Positions 42,309 to 50,639 of a stretch of 62,960 nucleotides of DNA are shown in pieces. The stretch's first letter is position 1. Each line of letters begins with the position of its first letter. Location of the stretch: positions 64,601 to 127,560 of the forward strand of contig CALVTS010000004.1 of NCBI GenBank assembly GCA_944363035.1, read 5' to 3'. Below the pieces are notes generated by a model. The model did no database searches. It was not told the origin of the DNA and was given only the letters and a program-made list of their open reading frames with translations. The DNA comes from an uncultured Clostridia bacterium. GTDB taxonomy: Bacteria > Bacillota > Clostridia > Christensenellales > CAG-917. The translations under genes and the position numbers were made by a program.

Positions 42309-43628
42309 TTAAGCCGCGAGTTTTTTCAATGTTTTGTTGGCGTAGGGAAGCCAGACGTCGTTTACATAATGCAGAACGCTGTCGTCGGGTTTTGAGTCAT
42401 GGTCGCCGTAGCATTGAAGAACAGCTTTGAGGGAAGGGGAGTATTCCACGGTGACGAAAGGCGTATCGGGGCGTTCCCTTGTGCGGATAAAGAAAATGAG
42501 CGATTCTTCGCGCACTATTCTCTGGTCGTAATTCATTCGTCCTACGCAGTGGTGCAATGCATTCCCTTCCGCGATGAGGTCTGCAGGGGAACGCGCGATA
42601 ATTGCCACGAACGCGCTTCGCTTGTTATGTTGGAGAGCGGCGTATTTTTCCGTGATTGCTTCAAAACGCGCGTAAAATTCTTTGCGCTTGTTTTCGCTTG
42701 CGATTGTCATTGCGGTGCGGTATTCGTCTATGCGGATATCGTGCCAGCGCCGGAATTCGTGGGGGAGAAGATTGCGTTCGAGTGACATATCGAGTCCCAG
42801 ATAAACGCAGGCCTTTACATAGTCCGCATAGGAGCTGGCATTGGCTTTTTGTGCTGTGAGGTATTTGCAAAGGTCTTCGAGATTTCTATCTTTGAAAAGC
42901 TCTTTGACGGCGGCATAATTTTCTGTGTGTTGAAGGCATTTTTTCACTTCGTGATAACGCTGTAAATCGGCGAGCGGACGACCGCTTTGGTATGCTTCCA
43001 TAATGACGGGAATATAGTGATAACTGCCTGCGATTTCGGCGCGGTTTTTGATGAGCCATTTGCAGAAATTTTTGTCCTTTCCGCACCGTTTTAATATGCT
43101 TACATTTTGAGCAATATTGCTGAGTCCGAGCTTCATCAGATACTCGATTTGAGGGTATGCCGTATAGAGCCGAAGATACCCGAGAATATCGGCTCCGCGG
43201 TAATACTCGAACGCGCTGTAACGGAATTCGGGCAGAGTGCCGACGAATTGCAAATTCAACGTCGGACAGGACGGGTCGTAGTATTTGTCGGCCGCCCAAC
43301 ACCAACCGCGTTCGTACCAGTTTCTGTATTTTTGCAAGCCTTCGTCGTACCAGCCGACGCGGAAGCCCATTCCGAAGTATCCGCAGTATTCCATATCTTT
43401 AACATAACATTTTGACGAATAAAGTCCGTGTATTGCGACTTGCTTGCAAAACCACTTCTTGCGGATGTGCTTCACCGCAATGGTGACTTTGATGAGTTCG
43501 CGGCGTGCCGTGGTAAGATAGGAGTAGAACCTTACGTGTCCGTCGGGTTGCGGGAAACTCTGTTCGTCGGCTTGCCGAATGATTGTCATAATCCGTTTCG
43601 GGATAGGTCTGATATCGCATATTCTCAT
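42309..43628 (-). CDS. pcfJ: PcfJ-like protein
   Basis: This 439-residue protein carries the PcfJ family signature near the C-terminus (IAEGNALHHCVGRMNYDQRI, followed by IRTRERPDTPFVTVEYSP). PcfJ proteins are carried by conjugative plasmids and ICEs of Firmicutes; the role is unknown. The central part is helical and Tyr/Lys-rich. It follows pcfK by 3 nt, so the two are a pair. Confidence 0.85.
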   Translation of the reverse strand: MRICDIRPIPKRIMTIIRQADEQSFPQPDGHVRFYSYLTTARRELIKVTIAVKHIRKKWFCKQVAIHGLYSSKCYVKDMEYCGYFGMGFRVGWYDEGLQKYRNWYERGWCWAADKYYDPSCPTLNLQFVGTLPEFRYSAFEYYRGADILGYLRLYTAYPQIEYLMKLGLSNIAQNVSILKRCGKDKNFCKWLIKNRAEIAGSYHYIPVIMEAYQSGRPLADLQRYHEVKKCLQHTENYAAVKELFKDRNLEDLCKYLTAQKANASSYADYVKACVYLGLDMSLERNLLPHEFRRWHDIRIDEYRTAMTIASENKRKEFYARFEAITEKYAALQHNKRSAFVAIIARSPADLIAEGNALHHCVGRMNYDQRIVREESLIFFIRTRERPDTPFVTVEYSPSLKAVLQCYGDHDSKPDDSVLHYVNDVWLPYANKTLKKLAA

Positions 43629-43631
43629 AGG

Positions 43632-44330
43632 TCACCTCAATACCATTTCGTCGCCGACAATCTTTTGCAGAATGCGGAGTGCCTCGGGCTCGTAAGGGGA
43701 GTCGTAAGGCTCGGATTTTTCCGCATTCAAGGGCAGTATTTCGCCCGTTTCCATATCGACGTTTTCGGGGTATCTTCGAGCCCCGTCTTCGCTGTCGATT
43801 TCGGCTAAAATTTCGTCGATTTCTTCGGCGCTCGGAAGGTCGTCTTCTTCCTCGTTTTCGGGTTCGTTTTCGACCGTGTTTTCGACGTCTGTTTCCGTCG
43901 TTTCGCCGTCTTCTTTTTCCATAAAATCGAAGAGCGTCATCTGCGGCGCCGGTTGCGGTTTCGCGACGGCTTTGACCGTTGTCGTCGGCGTGCTTGCGGG
44001 TGTGCGGACGGGTTTGTATTCCGTGCCGTCGGCGTTGTAAAGCGTGCCTTCGATGCTGTCTTCTTCGAAGTAATGTATCGCCCAGCCGAACACGACTTTG
44101 TCTTCGACGCAGGCCGATGACGCGCCTTTTGCCGCGAGCTTTCTCGCTTCGTCGCAGGCGTATCGCATGAAGCCGTCCAGCGTTTTGCGGTTGATAAGCT
44201 GCTTGCCGTCTTTTTCAACGGGCGTACCGTTGTTTATCTTCTCGGCAAGTGTTTCGCTTGCGTTGTCTTCGAGGTATGCTTTTACGATTTCCTGTTCTCT
44301 CGAAGTCGCTTCCAAATTCAGTTTTGTCAT
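43632..44330 (-). CDS. pcfK: PcfK-like protein
   Basis: This 232-residue protein has an N-terminal helical region with VFGWAIHYFEEDSIEGTLYNADG, the PcfK signature (the histidine-tyrosine-acidic patch). A Pro/Thr linker, MTLFDFME and a strongly acidic tail (EEEDDLPSAEEIDEILAEI) follow. PcfK always accompanies PcfJ on conjugative elements; the biochemical role is unknown. An AAGGAGA site precedes the start. Confidence 0.8.
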   Translation of the reverse strand: MTKLNLEATSREQEIVKAYLEDNASETLAEKINNGTPVEKDGKQLINRKTLDGFMRYACDEARKLAAKGASSACVEDKVVFGWAIHYFEEDSIEGTLYNADGTEYKPVRTPASTPTTTVKAVAKPQPAPQMTLFDFMEKEDGETTETDVENTVENEPENEEEDDLPSAEEIDEILAEIDSEDGARRYPENVDMETGEILPLNAEKSEPYDSPYEPEALRILQKIVGDEMVLR

Positions 44331-44363
44331 CTTGTTCTCCTTCGGTGTGAAAGAGAGTGCCCG

Positions 44364-44609
44364 CTAAAACGGACACTCTCTCCATATACCGCGTTTAATT
44401 TCCTTTTTCGATACGGGAATGACTTTCCATTTCGGGTTGACGAGTTCTTTGTCGCCGTCCCGTGCGGTTGGGGGATAGCGTATGTAACTTCGCATCGCGT
44501 TGAAAGCCTGTTTTCGTGTGTGCGTAAGGAAGTATCGGACATATTCTTTCGCGCCTTCTTCGCGGTAGCACACCTTGTAGCCGTATTTCGGAGTTTTGCT
44601 ATTGCGCAT
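44364..44609 (-). CDS. Unknown 81-residue accessory protein
   Basis: This is a small basic protein (YGYKVCYREEGAKEYVRYFLTHTRKQAFNAMRSY) of the accessory operon. No family is assigned. It overlaps the preceding gene by 11 nt. Confidence 0.55.
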   Translation of the reverse strand: MRNSKTPKYGYKVCYREEGAKEYVRYFLTHTRKQAFNAMRSYIRYPPTARDGDKELVNPKWKVIPVSKKEIKRGIWRECPF

Positions 44610-44850
44610 TCTGTTCTCCGAAATATTTGTCGTATTGAGTTTCTGCCTTCAGCATTTCCATGACTTCCGGTATAATGTCTTCCTTTTTTTTGCCTATGCA
44701 GGCGAGTAGTAGTAGATTTGTGTTCGATTCGAAAAGTCTTCGAAATGCGTAGTCGAGGATTCTGGATATATCCTTGTCTTCGCGTTCGCTTGTTTTGTTG
44801 ATGGCGAATATCGCTGTCAATATCGCTTTGATTTCTTTCGTGTTTTTCAT
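44599..44850 (-). CDS. Unknown 83-residue accessory protein
   Basis: This helical protein (MKNTKEIKAILTAIFAINKTSERED) has the ATG at 44850 after GAGGTGG. A longer in-frame start at 44862 overlaps the upstream gene. It is coupled to its neighbours in the minus-strand operon. Confidence 0.5.
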   Translation of the reverse strand: MKNTKEIKAILTAIFAINKTSEREDKDISRILDYAFRRLFESNTNLLLLACIGKKKEDIIPEVMEMLKAETQYDKYFGEQNAQ

Positions 44851-44858
44851 ATGCCACC

Positions 44859-45257
44859 TCACGCCATGCGTTTTAGACCGCCGCCGAAGCTTCTGACACC
44901 GACGCTTCCGAATTCGCTACACAACTCGTCGTCCTTGTTCCATACATAGGCGAACGCATAGAACATGCTTCCGTTTTTGTAAACGAGGTCGTCCCATTCT
45001 TCGGGATATGCTGTGACGATGAGATAGTCCCAACATTCGCCGAATTCGGTGTATTCGTGGGTTACGGCGTAAACTTTACAGCCGTGCTTCTTTTCGATTT
45101 CCTGCATTTTTTTGTAGACTTCGGGCTCCTGGTCAATCCAGAACCCGGCGAATTCTTCGAAGAAGCATACTTTGTCCTTTTGTTTGAAGCCCTCGATGTA
45201 AGGCTCGTAAATGTCCATTTGTTTCAAAATTTTAATTGCTTTTTCCTTGCTTGTCAT
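44859..45257 (-). CDS. Unknown 132-residue accessory protein
   Basis: This acidic, aromatic-rich protein (FFEEFAGFWIDQEPEVYKKMQEIEKKHGCKVYAVTHEY) has no recognised family. AGGAGA lies before the ATG. It may be an anti-defence or regulatory cargo of the element, but nothing in the sequence decides this. Confidence 0.55.
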   Translation of the reverse strand: MTSKEKAIKILKQMDIYEPYIEGFKQKDKVCFFEEFAGFWIDQEPEVYKKMQEIEKKHGCKVYAVTHEYTEFGECWDYLIVTAYPEEWDDLVYKNGSMFYAFAYVWNKDDELCSEFGSVGVRSFGGGLKRMA

Positions 45258-45269
45258 AATAGTTTCTCC

Positions 45270-45683
45270 TCATATGTACTGTTCAAGTTGCTCGAAGTTG
45301 TAGCTGATGTTCCGAAGCGTTTCCTCGAATCCGAACCACGCGAGAAGGTTTTGATTGGTAATTTCTTGTGCAAGCGGGTCTTCTTTGTCCCACTTGTCGC
45401 CGAACAGTTCGGAGGGAGCGTAAAGTCCCGTTCCGCTCATCGCGTCGTACAAAAGGTCGTTGATTTCCTGTCGGTACTGTTTGTGGAAACGCACGGTGTC
45501 GGAGTAGTAGATGAGTTCTGTTACGACGCCCGACTGGCAGCCGTGATTGAGTACATCGGTGAATATGTACTTCTTGTCTTTGTAATCGCTCCATCTGTCG
45601 ATGACGTAATTGCAAACCCGCTTGAACAGCGGGCTTGACGAGTTGCGTTTCAGTTCTTTGACATTTGCGAGAGTCAGTTTCAT
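45270..45683 (-). CDS. Unknown 137-residue accessory protein
   Basis: It begins MKLTLANVKELKRNSSSPLF and contains DRWSDYKDKKYIFTDVLNHGCQSGVV, a pattern I have seen among conserved proteins of Firmicute and Bacteroides mobile elements, without known function. The ATG overlaps the preceding gene's stop. Confidence 0.55.
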   Translation of the reverse strand: MKLTLANVKELKRNSSSPLFKRVCNYVIDRWSDYKDKKYIFTDVLNHGCQSGVVTELIYYSDTVRFHKQYRQEINDLLYDAMSGTGLYAPSELFGDKWDKEDPLAQEITNQNLLAWFGFEETLRNISYNFEQLEQYI

Positions 45684-45946
45684 TAAGCCGCCTCCTCGAA
45701 GTCGTCGATGTAAATTCTGTCGAACATACAGCCGTATTCGAAATACCGTCTGCCGGTTTTGTCGGTTAGTACATCGTAAGTGACAAGGCTGATTTTTCCT
45801 CTGTCCGTCACCGCGACGAGGATTTCGGATTGGTCTAAACTGTATCCGATGATGTTGAATGTGACGAAATCGTCACCGTCGAAAAAGTCGAATTCGGCAA
45901 GATAGCTTCTTTCGGCTTTGCAAAAGTTGGAAACTGTGTTTTCCAT
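45683..45946 (-). CDS. Unknown 87-residue accessory protein
   Basis: This small acidic protein (YLAEFDFFDGDDFVTFNIIGYSLDQSEILVAV) is the first gene of the minus-strand accessory operon. The ATG at 45946 lies behind GGAGGTGA; a GTG three codons upstream is less likely. Confidence 0.55.
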   Translation of the reverse strand: MENTVSNFCKAERSYLAEFDFFDGDDFVTFNIIGYSLDQSEILVAVTDRGKISLVTYDVLTDKTGRRYFEYGCMFDRIYIDDFEEAA

Positions 45947-45955
45947 AGAGTTCAC

Positions 45956-46494
45956 CTCCGAGTTTTGATTTTGCCTTTCGGCAAGAGCGGAGGAGCGCAG
46001 GCGGAGAAGAACGAAAACTGCGTATTTCCCCCTCGGCAGTCAACGGAGAAGAGCGGAAATTGTTGAGAGAAAATAGGGCAGTCTGGTTGGTGAACGCTTG
46101 TGCCTAACCAACCAACAGGGCGGTCCGCTGAATACGCAAGGCGTACTATTGAAACAGCAGAGCGGTCATATAGAAAATAAAGCGGTCTGAAAAACAGAGT
46201 CTGCGTGCAAATAAAAACCGCCTCGGGATAATTCCGAAGCGGTAATAAGACATTAAATTTTTCAGCGACAATTTACGCCCGTTGACTCCGCTCCGCCTGT
46301 GCTACACCCCGCCCCCGAAACGGCAAAACAGGGTGTCTTTTGACATAAATTATCTTGCCGGTATCAATTCATGTTCTATTGAAATTACATTACAATTTTG
46401 ATTTTGCAGACAAGTGTGGTCGAGGCATTCTGTTCCGGTCTTGAGTGAGTAACTGAAATCGACGGCAATTTTGTAAAATATAGAGAGTATGCAC
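45956..46494. other. Structured intergenic region between two operons
   Basis: No gene is supported. Two inverted repeats stand out: GGTTGGT...ACCAACC (46085-46112) and ACCGCCTCGG...CCGAAGCGGT (46218-46242). The second could terminate transcription; the first has the look of an oriT-type or regulatory stem. The leader of the accessory operon and the 5' region of the defence operon share this interval. Confidence 0.45.
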
Positions 46495-46523
46495 TTGATA
46501 TTTCAGATTCGGTTTGGTATTAT
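46495..46523 (+). promoter_or_regulatory. Promoter of the Vsr-methyltransferase-Z1 operon
   Basis: TTGATA and TATTAT are separated by 17 nt, about 65 nt upstream of vsr. No comparable promoter is visible before the later genes of the cluster. Confidence 0.55.
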
Positions 46524-46588
46524 TAATTAAACATAACTGAGATTAGGATTTAACTTGTGTCACAATCCGGTGGGGAGGAAAACAGGCA

Positions 46589-46999
46589 GTGGATTTCATG
46601 ACACCAGAACAGCGACACAAAAACATGTGCAACATCAAACAGAAGAATACATCTCCAGAAAGGATGTTAATGAAAGAGTTGCGCAAATACGTTTGGTTTT
46701 CTCACCATTGTGCCGATTTGCCGGGCAAGCCGGATATAGTATTTAAGAGAAAGAGAGTGGCCGTGTTTGTCGACTCGGATTTCTGGCACGGACGGGCAGC
46801 ATTGCCTAAATCCAATGTGGAATTCTGGAGTAAAAAGTTCGAATATAACCTGAACCACGATATGAAGGTCAATAAAACGTTGGAAGAAGCCGGATGGAAA
46901 GTGCTACGGTTTTCCGATAGACAGATAAAGAAAGAATTAGAGAGCTGTGTTAAAACTGTTTTGTGCGCAATAGGGAGGGACGATTGTGGCGAACAGTAG
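46589..46999 (+). CDS. vsr: Vsr-type very-short-patch-repair endonuclease
   Basis: This 136-residue protein is of the Vsr fold (RHKNMCNIKQKNTSPERML, LPGKPDIVFKRKRVAVFVDSDFWHG). The aspartate of VFVDSDFWHG and the following His belong to the active site that nicks next to T:G mismatches. It normally protects against C-to-T mutation at 5-methylcytosine sites and is paired with a C5 methyltransferase, which follows at once with a 14-nt overlap. The GTG start has GGGAGG 10 nt upstream. Confidence 0.88.
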   Translation: MDFMTPEQRHKNMCNIKQKNTSPERMLMKELRKYVWFSHHCADLPGKPDIVFKRKRVAVFVDSDFWHGRAALPKSNVEFWSKKFEYNLNHDMKVNKTLEEAGWKVLRFSDRQIKKELESCVKTVLCAIGRDDCGEQ

Positions 47000-48155
47000 A
47001 GTGAGAAAAAGAACTGAAAAATTGCGGGTATTCGAAGCGTTTGCCGGAATAGGGGCGCAGGCTTCTGCCTTGGAGCGGTTAAACATCAATTACGAGATTG
47101 TCGGAATCAGTGAATGGTTTGTCGATGCTATAGAATGTTATGCTGCAATTCATAGGAATAACGAGCAGGTAGAAATCCCGTTTGAAAAACAGGAAGTTTT
47201 GGCTTATCTCAAAAAGTATTCTTTCAGTATCGACTCGGTCCACATATGCGAAATAGATCGTTTTACAGAAGATAAATTGAGGAATCTCTGCCGAGCTAAC
47301 AAAAAATGTAAAAATTACGGGAGTATTACCGATATTCAAGCGGAAGACATGCCGCTAACTGATTTGTTGGTATACAGCTTCCCTTGCCAGGATTTGTCAA
47401 CCGGCGGTCTCGGAATGGGAATGAAAAGAGGGTCGGGAACGCGCTCTGGACTTTTATGGGAAATAGAACGCATTCTTAAAGGGCTCAAGGAACTCGACAG
47501 ATTGCCGGAATATCTGTTGCTTGAAAACGTAAAAACAATCAAAGCCGAATCGAACAGAGCCGATCTCAACGAGTGGTTGGGGTTTTTGGAATCTATCGGA
47601 TACCGGAATGACGACTGTATGTTACTGAACGCTTTGGATTTCGGCGTGCCTCAAGACAGGGAAAGAGTGTTTATAGTAAGCCACTTGGGCGAGAAACTTA
47701 ATATTTGCGAAAAGATTCGGAAGAGGGAAAGAGTGTACGAATTCGGAGCTTTTTTCAGAAACGATTACGACAATCCGACTTTGCGTGCAGAGGCGGATAT
47801 AGCGCAATTGAATCCCACTCCCTCAAGGCAGAAAATGTGGCAAATTAACGGCAGAGAACTGAACGAACGTACGACTGTGAGGACTATTACTTGCAATATG
47901 GACAGAACTCACTGCGCGGCGTTGTTTCCTTACGTGGGTGCTAAGGGAGATTCTTTTAGAAGACCGACAATACGTGAGGCTTTTCTGTTAATGGGGTTTA
48001 CGGAAGAAGAGTACGAAAGGACTATGTCGCTTGAGTTCAGCTACAGAAAGATGAACAAGCTGATAGGGAACTCGATAGTAGTAAACGTGCTCGAGGAAAT
48101 TTTCAGAGCAATGTTCGGCGGGAAGTACGACAAGGAGAATGTCGAATGCAAATAA
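46986..48155 (+). CDS. DNA (cytosine-5) methyltransferase
   Basis: This 389-residue C5-MTase has motif I FEAFAGIGAQASALE, motif IV YSFPCQDLSTGG with the catalytic Cys, motif VI LLLENVKTI, motif VIII QDRERVFIV and a C-terminal motif IX-X region (YRKMNKLIGNSIVVNVLEEIF). The specificity region is between about residues 270 and 320, and the target cannot be read from it. It is the modification arm of the operon. It starts with GTG inside vsr and overlaps the next gene by 10 nt. Confidence 0.92.
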   Translation: MANSRVRKRTEKLRVFEAFAGIGAQASALERLNINYEIVGISEWFVDAIECYAAIHRNNEQVEIPFEKQEVLAYLKKYSFSIDSVHICEIDRFTEDKLRNLCRANKKCKNYGSITDIQAEDMPLTDLLVYSFPCQDLSTGGLGMGMKRGSGTRSGLLWEIERILKGLKELDRLPEYLLLENVKTIKAESNRADLNEWLGFLESIGYRNDDCMLLNALDFGVPQDRERVFIVSHLGEKLNICEKIRKRERVYEFGAFFRNDYDNPTLRAEADIAQLNPTPSRQKMWQINGRELNERTTVRTITCNMDRTHCAALFPYVGAKGDSFRRPTIREAFLLMGFTEEEYERTMSLEFSYRKMNKLIGNSIVVNVLEEIFRAMFGGKYDKENVECK

Positions 48156-49186
48156 GGCTCCCGATAGATACCAAGTCTTTGTTCTTTAACATAAAGAACG
48201 ATAACGAAGCAGGACATACGGCAACCGTTTCCACGCCGATAAGACAATACGGCGGTGTTGACGAAGACCTCGTGAAAGTATTTAAGATAGACGAAAACGT
48301 AGACGTTGTCAGCAAAGAAGCGATAGCAGATAAACTTGTCGCAAAGTCGAGAGCCGAGGCGAAGATAGTTAAAGTTTTAGTTTTTGACCGAATTTCCGTT
48401 AACGGAGAAGCAATAGACGCACCCGCATCTTTTTGTATGTATGTGAGGGAAGAAACTGCGGCAAGTAACGTGCACTGCGGACGGCAAAAATTGCATTATC
48501 CGATGTCGTTAAAGTACTCCGATTCCGAAGTAGAAGTTAATAATAAAGAGGTCCTTAAAGCCGTTGCGGAGAAACTGAAAAATTATGCGTTCGTAGTCGA
48601 GGCTTTTGAGTATAATACAGATACAGGGATTTTGAATTTTGACGTCACCATAGTAGGATGCAACGGTATTCCGTATTCTAAAGTTTTTATCAACCGCAGA
48701 GGAGTCGGAGGTAAATTTTCTTCCGTTTTTTCCGACGAAGCGGTTTCTTACGATGCGGAAATAATCGCTATGAGGCAGAAGTTGGGATACAGAAACGTAG
48801 GACCGGATAATTTCGGGGTTGTGCTCAGTCGCAACCGCAGCATAGCCGGAGAAGTGACCGAAAGATATTTACTTAAAAGCGGCTGTGTCGCAATTAAAGA
48901 AACAACAGTGGAGTATCCGTATTCGTTGTACGACTTGGAGTATTTCAGAGAAGGGATAAAACATTACACAATAATCAGATTCACCTCTACCAAAAATTTA
49001 TACTTTAACCTACCTTGTGAAAAAATAAGGTTTTGTGCAGATTTTCCAGACCGTGTAACGGTTGTATTGGTCAGTGACGTGAACGGGAAACCGCGTATAA
49101 ACGAATATTCCGTGTCAGAAATGAACCGTATGAGTAAGAGCATCAATTCGGTGTGTTACGAGCTAACAGGGGGGAATTATGAGTGA
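48146..49186 (+). CDS. Unknown 346-residue protein of the Z1/MORC restriction cluster
   Basis: I do not recognise this family. The first half is strand-rich (EIVKVLVFDRISVNGEAIDAPASF-like alternation). The second half contains VSYDAEIIAMRQKLGYRNVGPDNFGVVLSRNRS, which could be a small DNA- or ligand-binding fold. It overlaps the methyltransferase and the ATPase gene (8 nt), so it is an integral part of the operon. Without a catalytic motif, a structural or target-recognition role is the best guess. Confidence 0.6.
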   Translation: MQIRLPIDTKSLFFNIKNDNEAGHTATVSTPIRQYGGVDEDLVKVFKIDENVDVVSKEAIADKLVAKSRAEAKIVKVLVFDRISVNGEAIDAPASFCMYVREETAASNVHCGRQKLHYPMSLKYSDSEVEVNNKEVLKAVAEKLKNYAFVVEAFEYNTDTGILNFDVTIVGCNGIPYSKVFINRRGVGGKFSSVFSDEAVSYDAEIIAMRQKLGYRNVGPDNFGVVLSRNRSIAGEVTERYLLKSGCVAIKETTVEYPYSLYDLEYFREGIKHYTIIRFTSTKNLYFNLPCEKIRFCADFPDRVTVVLVSDVNGKPRINEYSVSEMNRMSKSINSVCYELTGGNYE

Positions 49187-50639
49187 GTTGGTTGAAAGAC
49201 AATTCCCTGCAAAAGCGCTTTTGGCAGGTTTGCGTGAAATGGGATACAGTTTTTCTACCGCTGTAGCGGACATTATCGACAACAGTTTATCTGCCGGCGC
49301 AAGCGAGATTAAAGTGTTTTCGGATCCGTTGGCCGAAGAACCGTATTTTTGCATATTGGATAACGGCTGCGGAATGGACAGAAAGGAATTGGATAACGCT
49401 ATGTTGCCCGGCTCCGACAGAGAAGGGAAGGAAGATTGTGAGACTGAATTGGGTAGATTCGGGTTGGGATTGAAGTCAGCTTCGTTATCACAATGCCGGG
49501 AGTTTACGGTTGCCAGCAAAAAATACGGGAAATTACATGCCATGTCCTTCGATTTGGACGTAATAGAAAGAGAGGACAAACTGTTGCTTAAACAGTTGGC
49601 AAGCGAAGAAACGGCACACCTTCCCAATATCAAACTGCTCGAAGCGTACGATACAGGTACATTAGTAGTTTGGACTAAATTCGACAAAATCCAAGCAAAC
49701 GCAAAAAATTTCGAAGATACGTTCAGAAGCGTAGTAGCAGAGGCGAAAAAACACGTTGAATTGGTTTTTCACAGGTTTTACGAATCCGTATCAATATATT
49801 TCAACAATAAGCGTATCGAGCGGAGAGATCCTTTTTTGCTAGATTCGGAAGGGCGCACACAAAGGGGGCGTGAAAGCAAAATATCGTTAGACGGATCCGA
49901 AATAGTCGTAAAGCCCTACACGTTGCCTTTTGCAAATACTTTAACGTCCGAGGAGAAAGCTTTGTTGGGTAATCCTAAGAGTATTTTTGACGAGCAAGGA
50001 TTTTACCTATACAGAAACAGGAGACTTATATTTTGGGGAAGTTGGATGAGGATGGGCATCAGGAGCGAATTGAACAAACTTGCCAGAATTCAGGTAGACA
50101 TCCCTTCCTCTCTTGACAGCGTATGGTCCTTGGACGTAAAAAAGTCTTCTGCACGCATACCGGATAAGGTTAAGGACTGGTTAAGGATTTCCGTACAAGA
50201 TTCCGTAATACGCAGTAAGAGGACGACGAAATTTCCTGGGACTAAGGAACAGTCGGCAGCCTTTAAAGTATGGGACAGAATTGACGAACACGAAGGGAAG
50301 GTGCGTTATCAGATAAACAGGGAAAACCCGGTTATTACGGCATTGAACGACTGTTTGGGGCAAACGGAGTCAGAATTGTTGGAAATGTTGCTGTCTCAAT
50401 TGGAATGCTACCTTCCTAAGTATTCTATTATTAACGACAGTAACGATTCGCTCAATATTGTAAATTCGGGATCCGATTCGGAAGAAAGCAGATTGGAAGA
50501 CGAAATTGTAGGAATTCTTTCTGTGACCGATCCCGAAAAAAGAGAAAACATGTTCGAAAGCGTTTTTAAAATGGAATGTTACGAGAAAATAGCCTACCGC
50601 AAAAATCAGTTGAGGGGGAGAATTTTCGGAGATGAATAA
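49179..50639 (+). CDS. MORC/MutL-like GHKL ATPase
   Basis: This 486-residue protein has the Bergerat ATP-binding fold. The N-box is AVADIIDNSLSAGA, the G1 box LDNGCGMDRKEL and the G2 box GRFGLGLKSASLSQ. An S5-like domain with RNRRLIFWGSWMRMG supplies the expected lysine/arginine region. Such prokaryotic MORC-like ATPases occur with Z1 helicases, PD-(D/E)XK nucleases and C5 methyltransferases in predicted restriction systems. It probably loops or clamps DNA to license cleavage. It overlaps the Z1 gene by 8 nt. Confidence 0.88.
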   Translation: MSELVERQFPAKALLAGLREMGYSFSTAVADIIDNSLSAGASEIKVFSDPLAEEPYFCILDNGCGMDRKELDNAMLPGSDREGKEDCETELGRFGLGLKSASLSQCREFTVASKKYGKLHAMSFDLDVIEREDKLLLKQLASEETAHLPNIKLLEAYDTGTLVVWTKFDKIQANAKNFEDTFRSVVAEAKKHVELVFHRFYESVSIYFNNKRIERRDPFLLDSEGRTQRGRESKISLDGSEIVVKPYTLPFANTLTSEEKALLGNPKSIFDEQGFYLYRNRRLIFWGSWMRMGIRSELNKLARIQVDIPSSLDSVWSLDVKKSSARIPDKVKDWLRISVQDSVIRSKRTTKFPGTKEQSAAFKVWDRIDEHEGKVRYQINRENPVITALNDCLGQTESELLEMLLSQLECYLPKYSIINDSNDSLNIVNSGSDSEESRLEDEIVGILSVTDPEKRENMFESVFKMECYEKIAYRKNQLRGRIFGDE

